NCBI RefSeq assembly: GCF_000264905.1
Contig: NW_006763146.1
Span: forward strand, 1,295,308 to 1,359,307
DNA from: Stereum hirsutum FP-91666 SS1
Lineage: Eukaryota; Basidiomycota; Agaricomycetes; Russulales; Stereaceae
Length of the DNA: 64,000 nt
Reading direction: 5' to 3'
The notes under the pieces were generated by a model. It had not been told where the DNA came from and searched no databases. It worked only from the letters and a program-made list of their open reading frames with translations. Position numbers and translations under genes: made by a program. Within the stretch, counting starts at the first letter, position 1. Every line of letters begins with the position of its first letter. Shown here piece after piece: positions 1-12,285 of the stretch.

Positions 1-1188
1 TAATAACCTGGTGGGTAAAAACAAATGGCGTAGTACAAAACCTACCCGTGTTGAAGAGACCATCGGATGAGTATCTGGGCTGGATCGCGGTTGCCATGCT
101 AGGGGAAGCTCGTGTTCAAAATGGTTTGTCGGTGAAGTGGATGACAGAGGACTTGCCTTTTGTGCTATGCTGACGATGACGGGATCGTCCATCTTACCAC
201 GTATGATCGGGCAATACGCTTGAACGACAATGTTATGGTCCTCGCACCACTTAACGATCGGCCGTTGTTGGCAGTAAGGGTGAATCTGTCGCCTTTATAT
301 GAGTATTACTAAATTTAGCGAACAAGTGTGCCTCGTCTGACCTCTATCTGGTTCACAGCTGGAAGCCCCAGCCCGGACGACTTGATCTCTTCTAGGTGTC
401 TGATGCCGCTGTACGATCCTGATCGTGAATAGGGTACAAGATTGGAGACCGTGAAGGTGCACTTACTAGTTTGATACTCCGATATCCCTGAGTTTACCTT
501 TGTCTCTGGACTCAAGGAGTGCTTTCCAAGTCGCCATCCGTTTCTCTGGTCCAGCAAGCTAAAGAGATATGAGAAAAGTATAGGGGACTTTGAGTCCGGA
601 AAACCCTACCGGGTCATGAATGAGAAAGAGATCGATATAGTCTGGATATTCGGGTGAGCATGAATTCCAATTCCATGGGGGTCTGAAAGAATCCTACCAA
701 ATCCAAACTTATTCAGAGACTCGTCGACACCACTCAATGTTTCCTCGTAACCTTGATGTTTGCAGATGACCTTGGTCGCTATTTCGTATTATTCAGGAGA
801 CTGAAGTGTGCGAACGGGAGTCTTCACGCACTGACAAAAACCTGCTCTCTGGGGATGCCAGCCTCGCGAATGGCTTCGCCAACATGGGCCTCGTTGCGGT
901 ACGCTTGGGCACTGTCGATATGGCTAAGAAGGTAAAGGTTCAAGTTGTCAGATGCTGACTCTGAGTAAAGCAAAAAAAAAAAATGCGAGGCTCACCGGTA
1001 GCCAGCAGCAAGTGCCTCAAGGCAAGAGTTCTTCGTATCGTAGTTTTGATACACGCCGAATCCCAAAAGCTTCATCATGTGGCCTGATCGGAGTTTTGAG
1101 CTTTCAAAAAACAAAGGCGCGAACATCCAAAACACAACTAACCTGACGGAAGCCTCACAGCAGAGGAAAGAGACAGAATAGTAGACAT
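1..1188 (-). CDS. aldo/keto reductase (3' end beyond window)
   Basis: NADPH-dependent reductase of the aldo/keto reductase superfamily, acting on aldehydes or ketones in the cytosol; the substrate cannot be told from sequence. The ATG at 1188 opens MSTILSLSSAVRLPSG, then an intron (donor at 1142) and HMMKLLGFGVYQNY. The catalytic tetrad is visible: Asp and Tyr in GYRHIDSAQAYRNE, Lys in VFVTTKV and His in DYIDLFLIHDP. Further family marks are IGVSNYG followed by LPAVNQIE, HPYCQQRPIVKWC, and near the left edge HGNRDPAQILIRWSLQHG. I count about eight short introns; one (99-156) is GC-AG. The C-terminal cofactor loop lies beyond base 1. The gene is divergent from the DJ-1-like gene at 1622. Family assignment is secure because every exon joins in frame into the expected fold. 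Confidence 0.93.
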
Positions 1189-1621
1189 CCGTGATTTGAC
1201 GGTGTGGGCCAGTGCTTAGTAGGAGTCGCGTCCTTGGAGGAATAGTAACAGCTTGAGAGGATGTCGATACAGATGATGGATCAAGATTGTCTTCTCCGGC
1301 CGTTCTTATAGTACGAGAAGCTGGTGTGGGTCACTTCCGCGAGCATACGTGTCCAAGCCGGGCTATTGATTGTTGGGGATGAAAGGATGTGGTTCCTATG
1401 TGGGATCGGAGCCGGCGCAAGTTGTTGACTCCTTGCCGGCACTTTGCGTGACGTCATGTGTAACTTCACCGTTCTTTGCTTCCACCGTCTTCAAAGCTTC
1501 ACCATCGTTGCTCTTCTCTCTTTCAACGATTTGCGTGTAAGTGCGTGAGGATGTGTATGCATCCACATACGTCTCCCGATGAGCTCACGTCTATATCGTG
1601 CGCTCAGATCAATAACGCGAC
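1189..1621. promoter_or_regulatory. shared upstream region of two divergent genes
   Basis: This 433-base stretch separates the start codons of the aldo/keto reductase (leftward) and the DJ-1-like gene (rightward). No open reading frame with family features was seen on either strand. It must hold both promoters; I could not point to a convincing TATA box. Confidence 0.5.
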
Positions 1622-2571
1622 ATGCCTTCTGCACTGATTCTCATCGCGGACGGGACGGAGGAAATGGAATTGTTCGCCCCTATCGATCCTTCAAAGTCAT
1701 CATGAGCTACTAACAGTAACTCTTGGGAACAGTACCATTGTGTATGATACTCTCGTTCGTGCCGACGTAAAGTGTGTCTCTGCATACGTCTCGCCGACAT
1801 CCGCCGCGACGATCCCCGAAGGAACGGAACAGAATCCTCCGTTCGTCAGATGCTCGCGCGGGGTGTGCATCCAGCCCGATATTTATTTCACGCATAAAGC
1901 TACGACATCTGTGAGCACTATCATATCATCTGCATAGTTTGTGGTCAATTGGCTAAGTTTGATCATACAGAACGATTATGATGTCCTCGTTATTCCGGGT
2001 GGCGCGAAAGGAGCAGAGACAATGGCTGGATTCTCCGCCGTTCAGACTGTCGTCAAAGAATTCTACAATAACAAAAAACTAGTTGCTATGATTTGTGCTG
2101 GTATATACTTACTGCTCTGCATGGTTTTGACCTTTGACCTACCGATACGTCCATTTCCTAGGAAGCCTCGCAGCTCTGAGCTCTGAGCTCCCGTCCCAGC
2201 CCCTGACGTCCCACCCCTCCGTCAAATCTGAACTTGATCAAAGTGCGCCTTTCTCACGTCATCTCTACGACCTCTTAATCGACACTAATACATAGTTATG
2301 CAGAATTCAAGTACAGCGAAGACTCTGTCGTCGTTTCTAACAACCTCATCACAAGCCGAGGTCCAGGTATGTCCAACGGCTTTCAGTTGCATGTATTCTA
2401 CACATGCTTTGAGCAAATCAAAGGTTTTGTTCGCATGTCGCTGACGTTAATGTTTTGTTTGTAGGAACTGCATTCCCCTTCGCACTGACTATCGTTGAAC
2501 TGCTCTGTGGCAAGGAGAAACGAGAACAAGTGCGGGGACCTATGATTTTCCCGGCGGGCACGCCCTTCTGA
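1622..2571 (+). CDS. DJ-1/PARK7-like protein (DJ-1/PfpI family)
   Basis: Member of the DJ-1/ThiJ/PfpI family, whose eukaryotic members act as glyoxalase/deglycase or oxidative-stress proteins in the cytosol. The ATG at 1622 gives MPSALILIADGTEEMEF with the conserved active-site Glu (GTEEME). After an intron with a CTACTAAC-like branch point comes TIVYDTLVRADVKCVSAYV, then NDYDVLVIPGGAKGAETM, then KLVAMICAGS, where the Cys is the nucleophile. SHPSV, EFKYSEDSVVVSNNLITSRGPG and ALTIVELLCGKEKREQV follow, in the same order as in human DJ-1. The stop is at 2569-2571. About five introns are needed, and all joins stay in frame. All three active-site elements (Glu, Cys, His) are present, so an active enzyme is expected. 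Reaction specificity is inferred only from the family. Confidence 0.93.
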
Positions 2572-2884
2572 GTGTCTGAAGTAGAGCTCGCAGGGCGCCC
2601 AGAAATATTCACGCCTGTACTTGAAACCTGGGAGAAAGAATTTTGTGTAATCCATTGTAGTCGCATAATGCAAATCCTGTAGCATCATCATGCGCTGTAT
2701 GCATCTTCACTCATGCATCAAGTCCAAAGAAAATGGTGCGCTACAATTACAATTGCTCATTCATACATACTAAAGGTTGCGACAAACAAAAAAGTACACT
2801 CGTACCCCGACACTGCGACCGATACATACTACATCCTAAGGCATACATATTTCTTGAAACAAAGCGTAATGCAGAACTTGAAGC
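2572..2884. other. convergent 3' intergenic region
   Basis: This 313-base space lies between the stop codons of the DJ-1-like gene and the leftward DUF4139 gene. It is AT-richer than the genes and presumably holds the two 3' untranslated regions. No gene is seen in it. Confidence 0.5.
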
Positions 2885-5143
2885 TCAAGCCTGAACTTCC
2901 ATCCACTTCACGTCCGCTGGTGCCCTTACGTCCCACTCGGTCTCGACACTGACTTCCTTTCCAGCCTCTATGTCCTCACAGATCCACTCAAACAAACCAT
3001 CTTTCCTTCCGCCCTTCCCGCCCTTCGCTTCTTGCCATTTGGCCACGCAGTTCTGCCGCCCCTCAACAGCTTTGCCCTTCGTCTCTGCGTCCTTACTCAC
3101 GTCATCGCTGTCCTCTGCACCCTCGAGCTCAGACATTGATAACAACGACGTCGGTCTCTTGAGCAACACCTTGACTTTCTTCTCGTCGTCCGAAACCGCC
3201 AATGCATCTCGCAAGATGATCTGATCAATCGCAAAGGCGTGTCGGTTGTGCACCTTGATGACAGAGACGAAGGTCGTGGTTGTGTATTGCTCGGTGAAGG
3301 CGCTCGCGGCTGCGGTAGTACGCTTGACATTACGGGTGTAGCTGATTATGGTGGAGGTATCAGGGCCGAAGGTACAGTCGAACGAGTCCCCTGGGGCGAT
3401 GTCCTGCATGAAAATCAATTGTTAGCATGCACAGCGGTAGGTAGGAAGTATACTGACTGACCTGGATGGAGGTCTTCGAAACGTAGCTGTCGTTCATGAG
3501 AATGGTGACTGGGCCCGGCAACAGCCTATAATCACTCGTATTTTTGACTTGCGCCTAAACAGTCAAGAATCAACTCAGCAGCCAGACTAATAAACACGAT
3601 GATCGCCGTACATACCTGCAAATAGGCTTGTGCGCGAACGCGAGGAACCGCAATATGCATGACTTTCGCTTCGAACTTCAACTCGGCCACAGAGACCTTG
3701 TGCGCCACTCCATCCGTCGGTATGCTCGACTGGCCCTCCACGGTATATGAGATCGACAGGGGACTCTCATTGATTAAAGTGCCGGGTGCCATCGCCTGGG
3801 TTGACTCACTGTCACTGTCGCTCAAGGGTTCCTCAGCCTCGTCCTCAGCCAAGGACCAGGACTCGGGCTTTGTCCACCCTTCTTCCTTTTGGGTGGCCGT
3901 TGTGGGCGCAGGCGGGGCCGCCTGTGGTGGAGGAGCACCTGGTACAGAAGGAGCGGATCCAAACAAAGCCCCTCCGCCGAATCCGCCCCTACCTCTGCCA
4001 AAGCCGCCCCTCCCTCCGCCAAATAGACCGCTCGCAGTGGGAGGTCCATTCGCGGTGCTTTCCCGGTCCCGTTCTCTGATAGCAAGGCCAAATTGAGGGG
4101 GCGCCCTCTGCTGTTGCATCTGTTGCAGCTGCATGGCCTGCTGCTGGTACACTGGCTGACCAGACCCAGAGGTCGGAGGCCGGATGCGTAAGGCTTGGAT
4201 ACTAGGGACTTGTTGGTCCGCCTGATCCATAGAGGCCGTAGAGAGCGTAAGGGCCACGCCGTTCCAGTCTTCACCGGTACCCTGTTTGATGGTGGCGCGG
4301 TAGTGGAGAGACACCGAGGAGGAAGGCTTGCCGGATTCCGTTGCGGCGTGAAGTTCGTAGCTTGGAGCCCAGGATGCACCGTGCACGACTGACAAACGTG
4401 AAGAGTAAGACATAAATCATAGAGGATAGAAAACGTGGAAAACCCACTATACGTCAATTTGAACTCTGCCTCCATCTCCCTCTTCGCCATGACCACGACG
4501 CTCACCATCCCGGCCGTACTGCCCTTCTTCTTGTCCCTTTCCTCTCGCTCTTTCGTAATCGCCTTCTCAATCTCCAAAATCTGCTCCTCGATCTCTGCGC
4601 CCTCCTTGACAAGTTTCCTGGCCCGCCTCACATAGGTGTCCAAAAAGTTGTCCGCCTGCTCTGGAGTGACGTCGTCGCTCTTGAGCGTCTTCGAGTAATT
4701 TTCGAGCACAAAATTCGCCGAGGTGATAGCTTTCTTCTCCGCGACGAGGGCCGCTTTCTTGGCTTCGAGGAGACGAATCGGTTCAGGGACAGAGACAGAG
4801 CCGGCGCCGAAGAGCGGTTTCGAGGCGGGGGATGAGTTCGTGCAGACGACGTCGAACAGCTGGAGGTCGCTTCGGAGGCCAATGATGCGAGCAGATTCAC
4901 TATCAATGGATCCTGAAAGGTTACGGATCTCGACCTTGTTCTGGCCTTTCTGTGAGTAGAAGCTAGTATTAGTAAGACGTAAAAGGATAGCGACGAGTAT
5001 GTAGGCTCTGGGCTGAGGGCATGAAAGCGGCATACCTGGAAAGACAACTTGAACGAGCGCACGATCTCAGCCTTACGAGACTTGAAGATGGTGACAGAAG
5101 TCAAGGGATGCTCGGAAGCATCGATGATAGTGGTAGACGACAT
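2885..5143 (-). CDS. DUF4139 / mucoidy inhibitor A-like protein
   Basis: Protein of the DUF4139 family (with the DUF4140 N-terminal domain; related to bacterial mucoidy inhibitor A and nematode F37C4.5). Its biochemical role is not established. The ATG at 5143 starts MSSTTIIDASEHPLTSVTIFKSRKAE, a beta-rich N-terminal domain. It continues after the first intron with KGQNKVEIRNLSGSID. A coiled coil of roughly 100 residues, rich in Glu and Lys, follows (LEAKKAALVAEKKAI to KEREERDKKKGS). The DUF4139 core begins at VVHGASWAPSYELHA and includes GEDWNGVALTLSTAS. A low-complexity Gly/Arg/Phe-rich and Gln-rich insertion (about 3950-4150) interrupts the core. The end is APADVKWMEVQA with stop at 2885-2887. 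About four introns. The 5' leader carries the repeat described at 5155. Confidence 0.9.
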
Positions 5144-6566
5144 AGCTGCCAGACGAGGGGTAGAATGTGGAGGTGGTAGAGGGGTAGAATGTAGGGGGGC
5201 TCGAGAGAGATGGGGAAGGAAGCTGTCGTTCGTCTGAAAGCGCTTCTGCCCAGATATTTATACCAGAGTGCATCAGACGATGATTCCGATGAGTCATAAA
5301 GTTGGAAGCACAGGATGGTGATGGTAGGACTCGACTCAGACTGCAGTGGCCGTATGAGTCGATATGGACGTGAGTGAGTGCCAAAGTCACTACAGTTTAA
5401 TTTATCGCGGTACCGAGCCACGCCACAGGGGGTGGCCTACGGGTGGCCAACCTTGGCCAACCTGCAGTTGGACTTGTGGTCTGTTGACCGCAAACTGCGG
5501 CCAGCCTGACCACTCCATATGTTAGCACCTTAGCAATATACCTCTAAGCAATCCGAATCGTTCCCATCCTCTCGACGAGATCAATATCCAAGCACACGCC
5601 GCACAGCAAATTCACAATTCTTCTACTTATGGTTTTATTACAACATGGCACAAACAAACACACAACACCAGTATTGCAAAGAAATGATCAAAGAGATCAC
5701 ATTGGATTTTTGGAACCACGATACGGATGATCACGGCGAGGACACAGGTTGGATACAGTAAAGGTACGCTACCACAACAAGAGAAGGCGAGAACAGATGG
5801 CAAAGGGCAGGTCGCGGTGATGGAAATCAACATCACTACCATCTCGAAAGGAATGCGAATGAGCCCGGTCTACGGATAAGACGTTTTATGGAGATGGATG
5901 CTGTATAGGTTACACGAACGGGCAAAAGGTATGCATAATTGATTGCGAAGAGGAGAGGGTCGATGATGCGTGGATGATGGCGAGTATGACGATAACGGCG
6001 ATGATGACGAGGTAGAGGCACACGATGGATAGATGAATGGCGACATGGACGGATATAAGCGGCAATGGAAGGGCGTACGGCGGCAGGAGGAAAGCAGCAA
6101 CGACGGTGGGATAGCAAGGTGGAGAGCATGAGCGAGTGAAAGTCTGAAAGGGTTGATCTGCGTACAATACTGAAAGGCTACGCCGCCGCCGACAACGAAG
6201 GGAAAATGGAAAATGTGATGCTCACTGACGACGACGTACAAAAACATGGAGGAGGGTAGGTGCGGGTGGAGGGAATGCTTTTGAAAATGGGACTCCGACC
6301 AAGAAAACACTGCGAGAACGGTGAGGACGACGATAAAATCAGACCGAGTGCAAACGGAACGAAACTATTCATGCGAAAAACACGAGGGGCATGCAACCGA
6401 AAAAGAAGACGAGGAAGACCGGAAAACAGAAAGTCATCTAAAGTCATAAAAGCGGCGCAAGCGCACGCGTCATCGTAAAGAGAAGATAGACAAAAGGCCT
6501 AGAGACCATGAATCACATAATGCCGCTGCCACCACCAGGCTGGAGCGTAACAATGTTACAAGATGC
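5144..6566. other. long gene-free stretch
   Basis: These 1.4 kb hold no reading frame that looks coding. The right part (about 5700-6500) is purine-rich on the plus strand, hence pyrimidine-rich in the sense of the leftward RING/RRM gene. It probably contains that gene's 3' untranslated region. The left part contains the promoter of the DUF4139 gene. Confidence 0.5.
5155..5193. repeat. two-copy short direct repeat in a 5' leader
   Basis: The unit GAGGGGTAGAATGT occurs at about 5155 and again at about 5179, just upstream of the DUF4139 start codon at 5143. Two copies only; function unknown. Confidence 0.5.
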
Positions 6567-9544
6567 TCAACACATGCCGGTCAATCTCTGCACCATGGCC
6601 TCGACGACATGACGGTCGACACCGAACTCACGGGCGACGGCGTCAAACGGGAGCGCATGCGTCAAACCCATGCCTTGCTGGAGATGAGCTTGCATAGCAG
6701 CTCGATGGTAGTCGGCGTCAAGGAGCTGTTGCTGTTGTTGGGCAAGCATCTGAATTTGTGATGCGAAATCCGGATTGAAGGCATCACTGAGGGCGCTGTT
6801 GGTAGATGTCGGGGAGTCGCGCATGTATGTCGAAGGTGTAGGAGAAGGGTTCACGAAGCTTCCCAGTTTCGCCATCTGATCGCCGGTAAAAGCTGGGCAA
6901 CATGTATCAGCTTATTGAAAAAGTGGGGGCGACTGATCAAGTCGGGCTAGGTACCTTGGCAGTTCGAAGCAGTTTGAAGAAGGCGCATAGGAAGATCAGG
7001 CTCGCAGAAGCCAGGGGTATCTTCGCAGCGTTTTAATAAGGTTTGTATCGCAACTGCGACCATCAAGTCAGTATGCACTCGAGCGGAGCACCGGAAGAAA
7101 GGACATACTAAACGTAAGATCTATAAACGGAAAAGACATGAGGACGGTTATGAGCGACACATGTACGGAGAGTAACAAGCGCTCTTACCATAAAGAACAT
7201 CGCGCACGGGTTTGGACCAGAATACTTGACTGTCAAGATCGACAGGGAACTTGGACAGTATACTGATCAAGCAGTGGAAAGGTAATGAGGGAACCTTGAG
7301 GAAATGGGACTATTAAACAACGAGCAAGCGAGACAACATCAGTGACGGTTGCTACTGGGAATAGTTTGAGATACAACGATGGCCTGTAACTCACGTCCGG
7401 CGCCCTGATGAGATGTGCCAGCGCCTTGAGTTCGCCCTCAGTGATTAGCCCGGCCTCAAGCGTCGACACCACCATCTCGTTACCCAGGCCAGCAAGCGAA
7501 GGCCTCGTGCCATCGAACCGACCCCTCCAGGACGGAAATAGAGCCTTCATCACTTCCTCCTGGCTACTTCTGGTGACTGTGACCCCGCGAGCACGTTTAC
7601 CCTTCCCGAGAACAGAGTTCTGGGCAGTGCGGAGTGCAGCTCGGGCCGCGTCTTCGTCCATCATCTCAACAAAAGCATGGCTCATGGTCTTGCCCTTGCG
7701 GTCTAGGAGTACGTGGACCAAGCGAACAGGGTGACGAAGCCAAGCGACGATAGCGGGCGGAGTGATGTCCTGTCAAAAGAATAGTCCCATGATACATCAG
7801 ATACGGAGACAGCAGTCGAACGAATGTAGTTTGACAACGTACCCAAGGAACATTGTCGACTCGAAGTACAGGGTATTCGCCGGGCCTGTTGGAGTGCTGC
7901 TTGTTTCCACCACTCTGCGCCGAGAGACAGGGACCCTCAATGTCGAAGACGCTAAACTGGTTCGTGAGACCATCGAGATCCTTGGCTATCGATCCTGAAG
8001 AGGCCCGTCTGTGCGACTTCTCCGTCAGGCCGCCACCCACGTTTTTGAGATGGAAATTGGCGACGCCGGTGTCGCAGACCGCACATGCCATGTCCTTTTC
8101 GCCCACGATATTGAGTGCGCTAGTCAGACAGCCGGAACAGAGGACATGGGAACATGGCTCCAAGATAGCAAGGGATGGGGAAGACAAGCCGCAAACGGAA
8201 CACGACGTTGACTTGGATCGAGGTGGGCTATCGTCTCGTCCGGAGGTGCGGATTGACCGGGCAGCCTGTTGAAGAGACTCTGCGATACTTGGAAGACGGG
8301 GTGCCTCGTATGGGTCGTGCAATGCGAAGGGTGATGTGGAAGGATGAGAAGGAGAAAACGCCATAGGATATGGGACATAGTCGTTCTCGTCGATGTCGAA
8401 GAGTCTTGTCGGGGTCTAAACTCGATGTCAATGATGACCTTGTGGTGATGATGAGAGCTACTAACCTGGCCGAAGGTAGGGCGACGGCGGGGATAAGCCG
8501 GGTCGCTAGCGCTACCCTTGGCTTTGAGGCGGCTAATATTAGATGCTTGAGGAGGTGGGGTATTGAGACTCGCCAGAGTCTTTCGAGCCGGAGTTTGTGG
8601 TTGCACATTCATTTCTGGAGACATCGGAGATTCGGGCTGGGGCTGAGCCAATGTATGGGCCCTCGGGCGGCGGGGAGCGGTATGAGCATGGAAGAAAGGA
8701 GGGGCGAGGAGGACTAGGTGAAACATATTAGTACTCGTGTCAAGGCGCCAAACTGTGAGTAGATGGATGCTGACCTAGGGTGATCGGAGTCGTGAGGTGG
8801 CATGGGAAGACGGAAACGATCAGAACACGATGTTGCATTCGTCAGCAAACACGTTGAACTCACCGTCTTGAATTGTAATAGCCAGGTCTAGAAGGAGAAG
8901 TCAGCCGGTGCGAGGACTGGGCGCATATAGGCAGGTGGTACGCACGGTGTATGCACGAGATGGGGCAGGCAAAACACAGTCAATTTAGTCAAAAGAACAG
9001 CATAGAGGAAATGTGTATGTCTGCACCTGAGTGAAAATAAACAAGTCAGCCGGTGGCGAGAGAGTAGAACCAGTGAGGTGCACATACCTTGGTCGAAACT
9101 ACCGTTCTCTGAAGCAAAATCATCCTTGATGCCGCTCTCGCTTGAACGGCAACGCCAGTCATTGGCGACGTCCGCCGGGCTTATGCTCTCATCCATTGAG
9201 AGGTTCTCGGGGGAAAGCGAGGCCCCGAGTCTTTTCCGGCTCGCAGCAGAGGCGGGCGTGGTATAGACTGAGTTTGAGCCAGAAGACCATGCAGATCGCA
9301 GACTGAGCGGTGTGTAGGGCGTCGAGACGGTCGTGCTGGGTGATCGCCCCACATAGTTCTGAAGTTGGTGCTGATGCCTTTGAGAGCGCGGAAGTCGTTG
9401 CGGGGTAACCGGAGGGGGGCCATTGTCCTTGGACCTGGCGGCGGAGGCCTTGGAGAGGGAGTACGCTGGGGTCGTTGGGGCCGATGCCGGCATCATGGGG
9501 ACGCTCGCTGGGAAGTTGTGCTTGGTGGGCTTCGTATCAGGCAT
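6567..9544 (-). CDS. RING-finger and RRM domain protein
   Basis: Putative RNA-binding protein with a RING-type zinc finger; no named orthologue recognised. I chose the ATG at 9544 (MPDTKPTKHNFPASVP, A at -3). The N-terminal third is disordered, rich in Ser, Pro and Thr. A RING-like finger follows: CSVCGLSSPSLAILEPCSHVL, then CSGCL and CAVCDTG. Next is an RRM of the quasi-RRM style, with LRVDNVPW as RNP2, KTMSHAFVEM as RNP1 and DEDAARAALRTA as its second helix. A helical C-terminal region then contains TLLKRCEDTPGFCEPDLP and a short Gln run, and ends VEAMVQRLTGMC. The stop is at 6567-6569. At least eight introns. RING plus RRM suggests an E3 ligase or RNA regulator, but that is inference. Confidence 0.8.
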
Positions 9545-10059
9545 CGTCGTCGTCGTCGTTGATGGTGGCGGGCGGGCGGGCGGGCGGAAGGGGAACTCAA
9601 GGGCGTCGAAGAGGTTGTGGAGGAGACGCACAAGGGAGAAGTTGGCGGGATCGCCGCCTTTTATCGGAGCGCGACACGAACGCGGTCACGTGGCACAATC
9701 TGCCTTTTATCGGACGCTCCTTTTCGGGCAGGCTCTCGTTCCGCCCTCAATTGCTCCTGGAAAAATATTTTCGATCCTGCTATTCTCAGGCTCAGGAGTC
9801 TGTCTTTTGCATCATGATGCCCGGCCGCTACGCTTTTTCGTAACACGCGTTCACTCCGTTCCATTCCATCGACAAACGGCTTCTGGGGCCCCATAGCATC
9901 TCCATAGTATACAATTGTTTCTAATCGAAGTCAGTCTGTACTCATACACTCAATACTCAACACACACATAACATAACACAGGATTGAGCATAGGGCAGAA
10001 GGCTCGATGATTGGATGCCAGAACAAGAATATTCACCATACACCCGGGAATCGCCTACT
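9545..10059. promoter_or_regulatory. intergenic region upstream of the RING/RRM gene
   Basis: This 515-base space lies between two leftward genes. It should contain the RING/RRM promoter and the 3' end of the small acidic gene. Just upstream of 9544 there is a run of CGT repeats (GACGACGAC on the sense strand) and a GGGC run. No gene is seen. Confidence 0.4.
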
Positions 10060-10644
10060 TCAAACTCTGAAATTCTCCTTTGTCTCTTCCAAACACAACC
10101 CTTCGCCTCCAGAGGCCGCGGTCGCACTGGCCTCCACAAACTTGCACTCCTCCCGCTCTTCGTCATTCTTCCGTCGTATCCCGTATTCGGCTTGACACTG
10201 CTCAATGAGCACCCGAATGTCATCCTCGTCGATCGCTTCATCCTCGTCTTCGTCTTCATCCTCATCTTCAAGCTCATCCTCCTCCTCTTCGACCTCTTTG
10301 TCATTGCCTCCAACCCTTTTCTCGCTGCCAACTTCTCTCCTCCACTGTTTCTTCTCCATCGTCATCCTGGCTAGAAGCTTGTCCAACTTGTTCCTGAGGC
10401 GTGGTGTAATATCCATGAGGGGTACCCTGGTTCCATGACCGGCATTACCAGTAACCTGGTGGTAAACATCCCCATCCTTCCCTCTCTCTTGGAACCAATT
10501 CGAGCTCGAGAGACGCGAACGACGATAGGGTTTTGATGCAATCGCACGGGAAAGGCTATCGACTTTGTTCTTGAACCGTCTGCTGGCGCGAGGAGACTGA
10601 CAGAAGATGTGAGGCGCGAGGAGCTTGACTGCTCGACTGACCAT
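10060..10644 (-). CDS. hypothetical protein with acidic tract
   Basis: Uninterrupted 194-codon frame from an ATG at 10644 to a stop at 10060-10062. I do not recognise a family. The N-terminal half is basic (MVSRAVKLLAPHIF, RRFKNKVDSLSRAIASKPYR). The middle has DITPRLRNKLDKLLARM and KKQWRREV, likely helical. Then comes an Asp/Glu tract of about 30 residues ending near DEDDIRVLIEQCQAEYGI. A basic part followed by an acidic tract is common in nuclear or ribosome-assembly proteins, but no function can be assigned. Sense-strand codon use and the lack of stops favour a real gene; further upstream exons cannot be excluded. Confidence 0.55.
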   Translation of the reverse strand: MVSRAVKLLAPHIFCQSPRASRRFKNKVDSLSRAIASKPYRRSRLSSSNWFQERGKDGDVYHQVTGNAGHGTRVPLMDITPRLRNKLDKLLARMTMEKKQWRREVGSEKRVGGNDKEVEEEEDELEDEDEDEDEDEAIDEDDIRVLIEQCQAEYGIRRKNDEEREECKFVEASATAASGGEGLCLEETKENFRV

Positions 10645-12285
10645 GTATGGGCGAAACGGTAGGAGAGTTGGAAGAGCGAGACGCGACGATGGTGGGGTCT
10701 GTGAGGAAAGGGCGATGGGGATGGAGGACTATAACGGTGACTTCGCGGGTTGCCTCCTTTATCCGTCTCCTTGTATTCTCCTTGTACGACGAATATGGCG
10801 ACATATGGAGCCGAAAACATGGCTGGCGCTCATTTTCCTGGCCACAAACTCTCTGTTCTAGTATCTTCTGGCTGTAGAATGCGAATATGCCACTCATCCA
10901 CCTCCAGAACGCGTCCCAATGCTCTCCGTCACGTCCGCCAGACAAACACATTGGAAATCACGTGAGCGCGTTTATTACATCTTCAAATATGCCGGCGGTG
11001 TGGCGTTCATCTGTGGCGCTCACACAAGGATCTTACGAGCCTTTCAACCTGCCCATTGAGTGCATGGTCGTGATTATGAAGAGACATCCACATGTTGCAA
11101 GAACGTCAACGGTCCCACTAAACCGTCAACCTTGTTTTCACCGCCGGAAACCGCTCTGTCTGGACCATCGCGGTGAGCACGCACATCTCCATCCTCTCTT
11201 TGAAATTCATGAACTCTTCCTTGATGAGTACGTGGCACATCCCGTAATTATAATCCCAATCCTATTGTTCTCTATTAACCTTCCTGAGAACCCGAGTACG
11301 ACTGTCCTTGGTCCTTCGTAGCCTCGAGGTGCATCATTAGCTCACTGTGATCATGATTCGCATTCTAAACAGTCTCCCGCAGAGTCCTGCTCAGGCTCAC
11401 GGGCTTCAGTCTATAATTGCTCTATGTCAATAATTCCACTTCTCCTTCTCTTATTTCATTCTCGGTAAGTATGTACTGTAGCTGGCACAAGTATAGCTTA
11501 CGATACAATACGATGGTAACGGCAGCCTGAGCACGGGGAGACGAGACGATGCGATATATAGTACGATACGTTATGTTTGTGTGTGAACTGCTGGGCGGAT
11601 GGGTGGGACGGCGAACACGGACGAATAGCAAAAAGACAACATGTATGTACAAGCGAATGGGAATGGGGGAAGACGGGATTATTAAATAATAAAAGGAATT
11701 GTAAGGCGATACTCTACATATTTGGGGGGGTAAGCCAGTAAAAAGGTCTAGGATGGATAGGTACTTAAACAGACCGGAGGAGACCGAACAACTGGATGCA
11801 TAGGGTGATGGACGGTGCGTGTATGAGTGAGTTATGGTAGAGTGTCAGACCGAGACGCGAGAAAGACAACAAGTGGCGGCGGCACAGTGAAGCGATAGGG
11901 TCACAATAGATATAGGATAGTTTGATGACCAACAAGAAGCAAGGTGAACGGAGAAGGACGCCAAACAGAACCTGCGCGGTCGCAGCCCGTCACGAAGAAA
12001 ATCCCTGAAGAAAGAAATCCATAGTCCCCATGGTCAAGCACTCTTGAAAGAACGACCAACACAGGCCGACGGAAATGCCACGAGAGCATCTTCGCGCCGC
12101 GGGGTCAAACAGAGCAGCTGCCCAACTAACCTAGAAAGAGAAGACCGACATCTACGACCAGTCACCCAGACATCCTCGGAGAAAGGATAGGGCAGGCCAC
12201 ACCCAGCGACATCCTACCGCGACCGATGAAAGGGCCCGTATGCTCCCTGAGCCACGTCGGCAAAGGCGGTCTACCGCGCATCGCT
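10645..12285. other. gene-free stretch
   Basis: These 1.6 kb between two leftward genes hold no recognisable gene. Short open frames exist on both strands but lack family features and start context. The part at about 11400-12280 probably includes the 3' untranslated region of the gene ending at 12286. Confidence 0.45.

Noticed and set aside
5870..6310. Minus-strand 146-codon frame rich in Ser, His and Pro
   Set aside because: Several overlapping frames of similar composition exist; low complexity from strand bias and no domain features.
10205..10438. Plus-strand frame coding a long run of Ser
   Set aside because: It is the mirror of the Asp/Glu tract of the leftward acidic protein; Ser codons on this strand arise from GAC/GAG repeats on the other.
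10887..11321. Plus-strand 144-codon frame
   Set aside because: No family match by eye, unusual composition and no supporting neighbouring exons.
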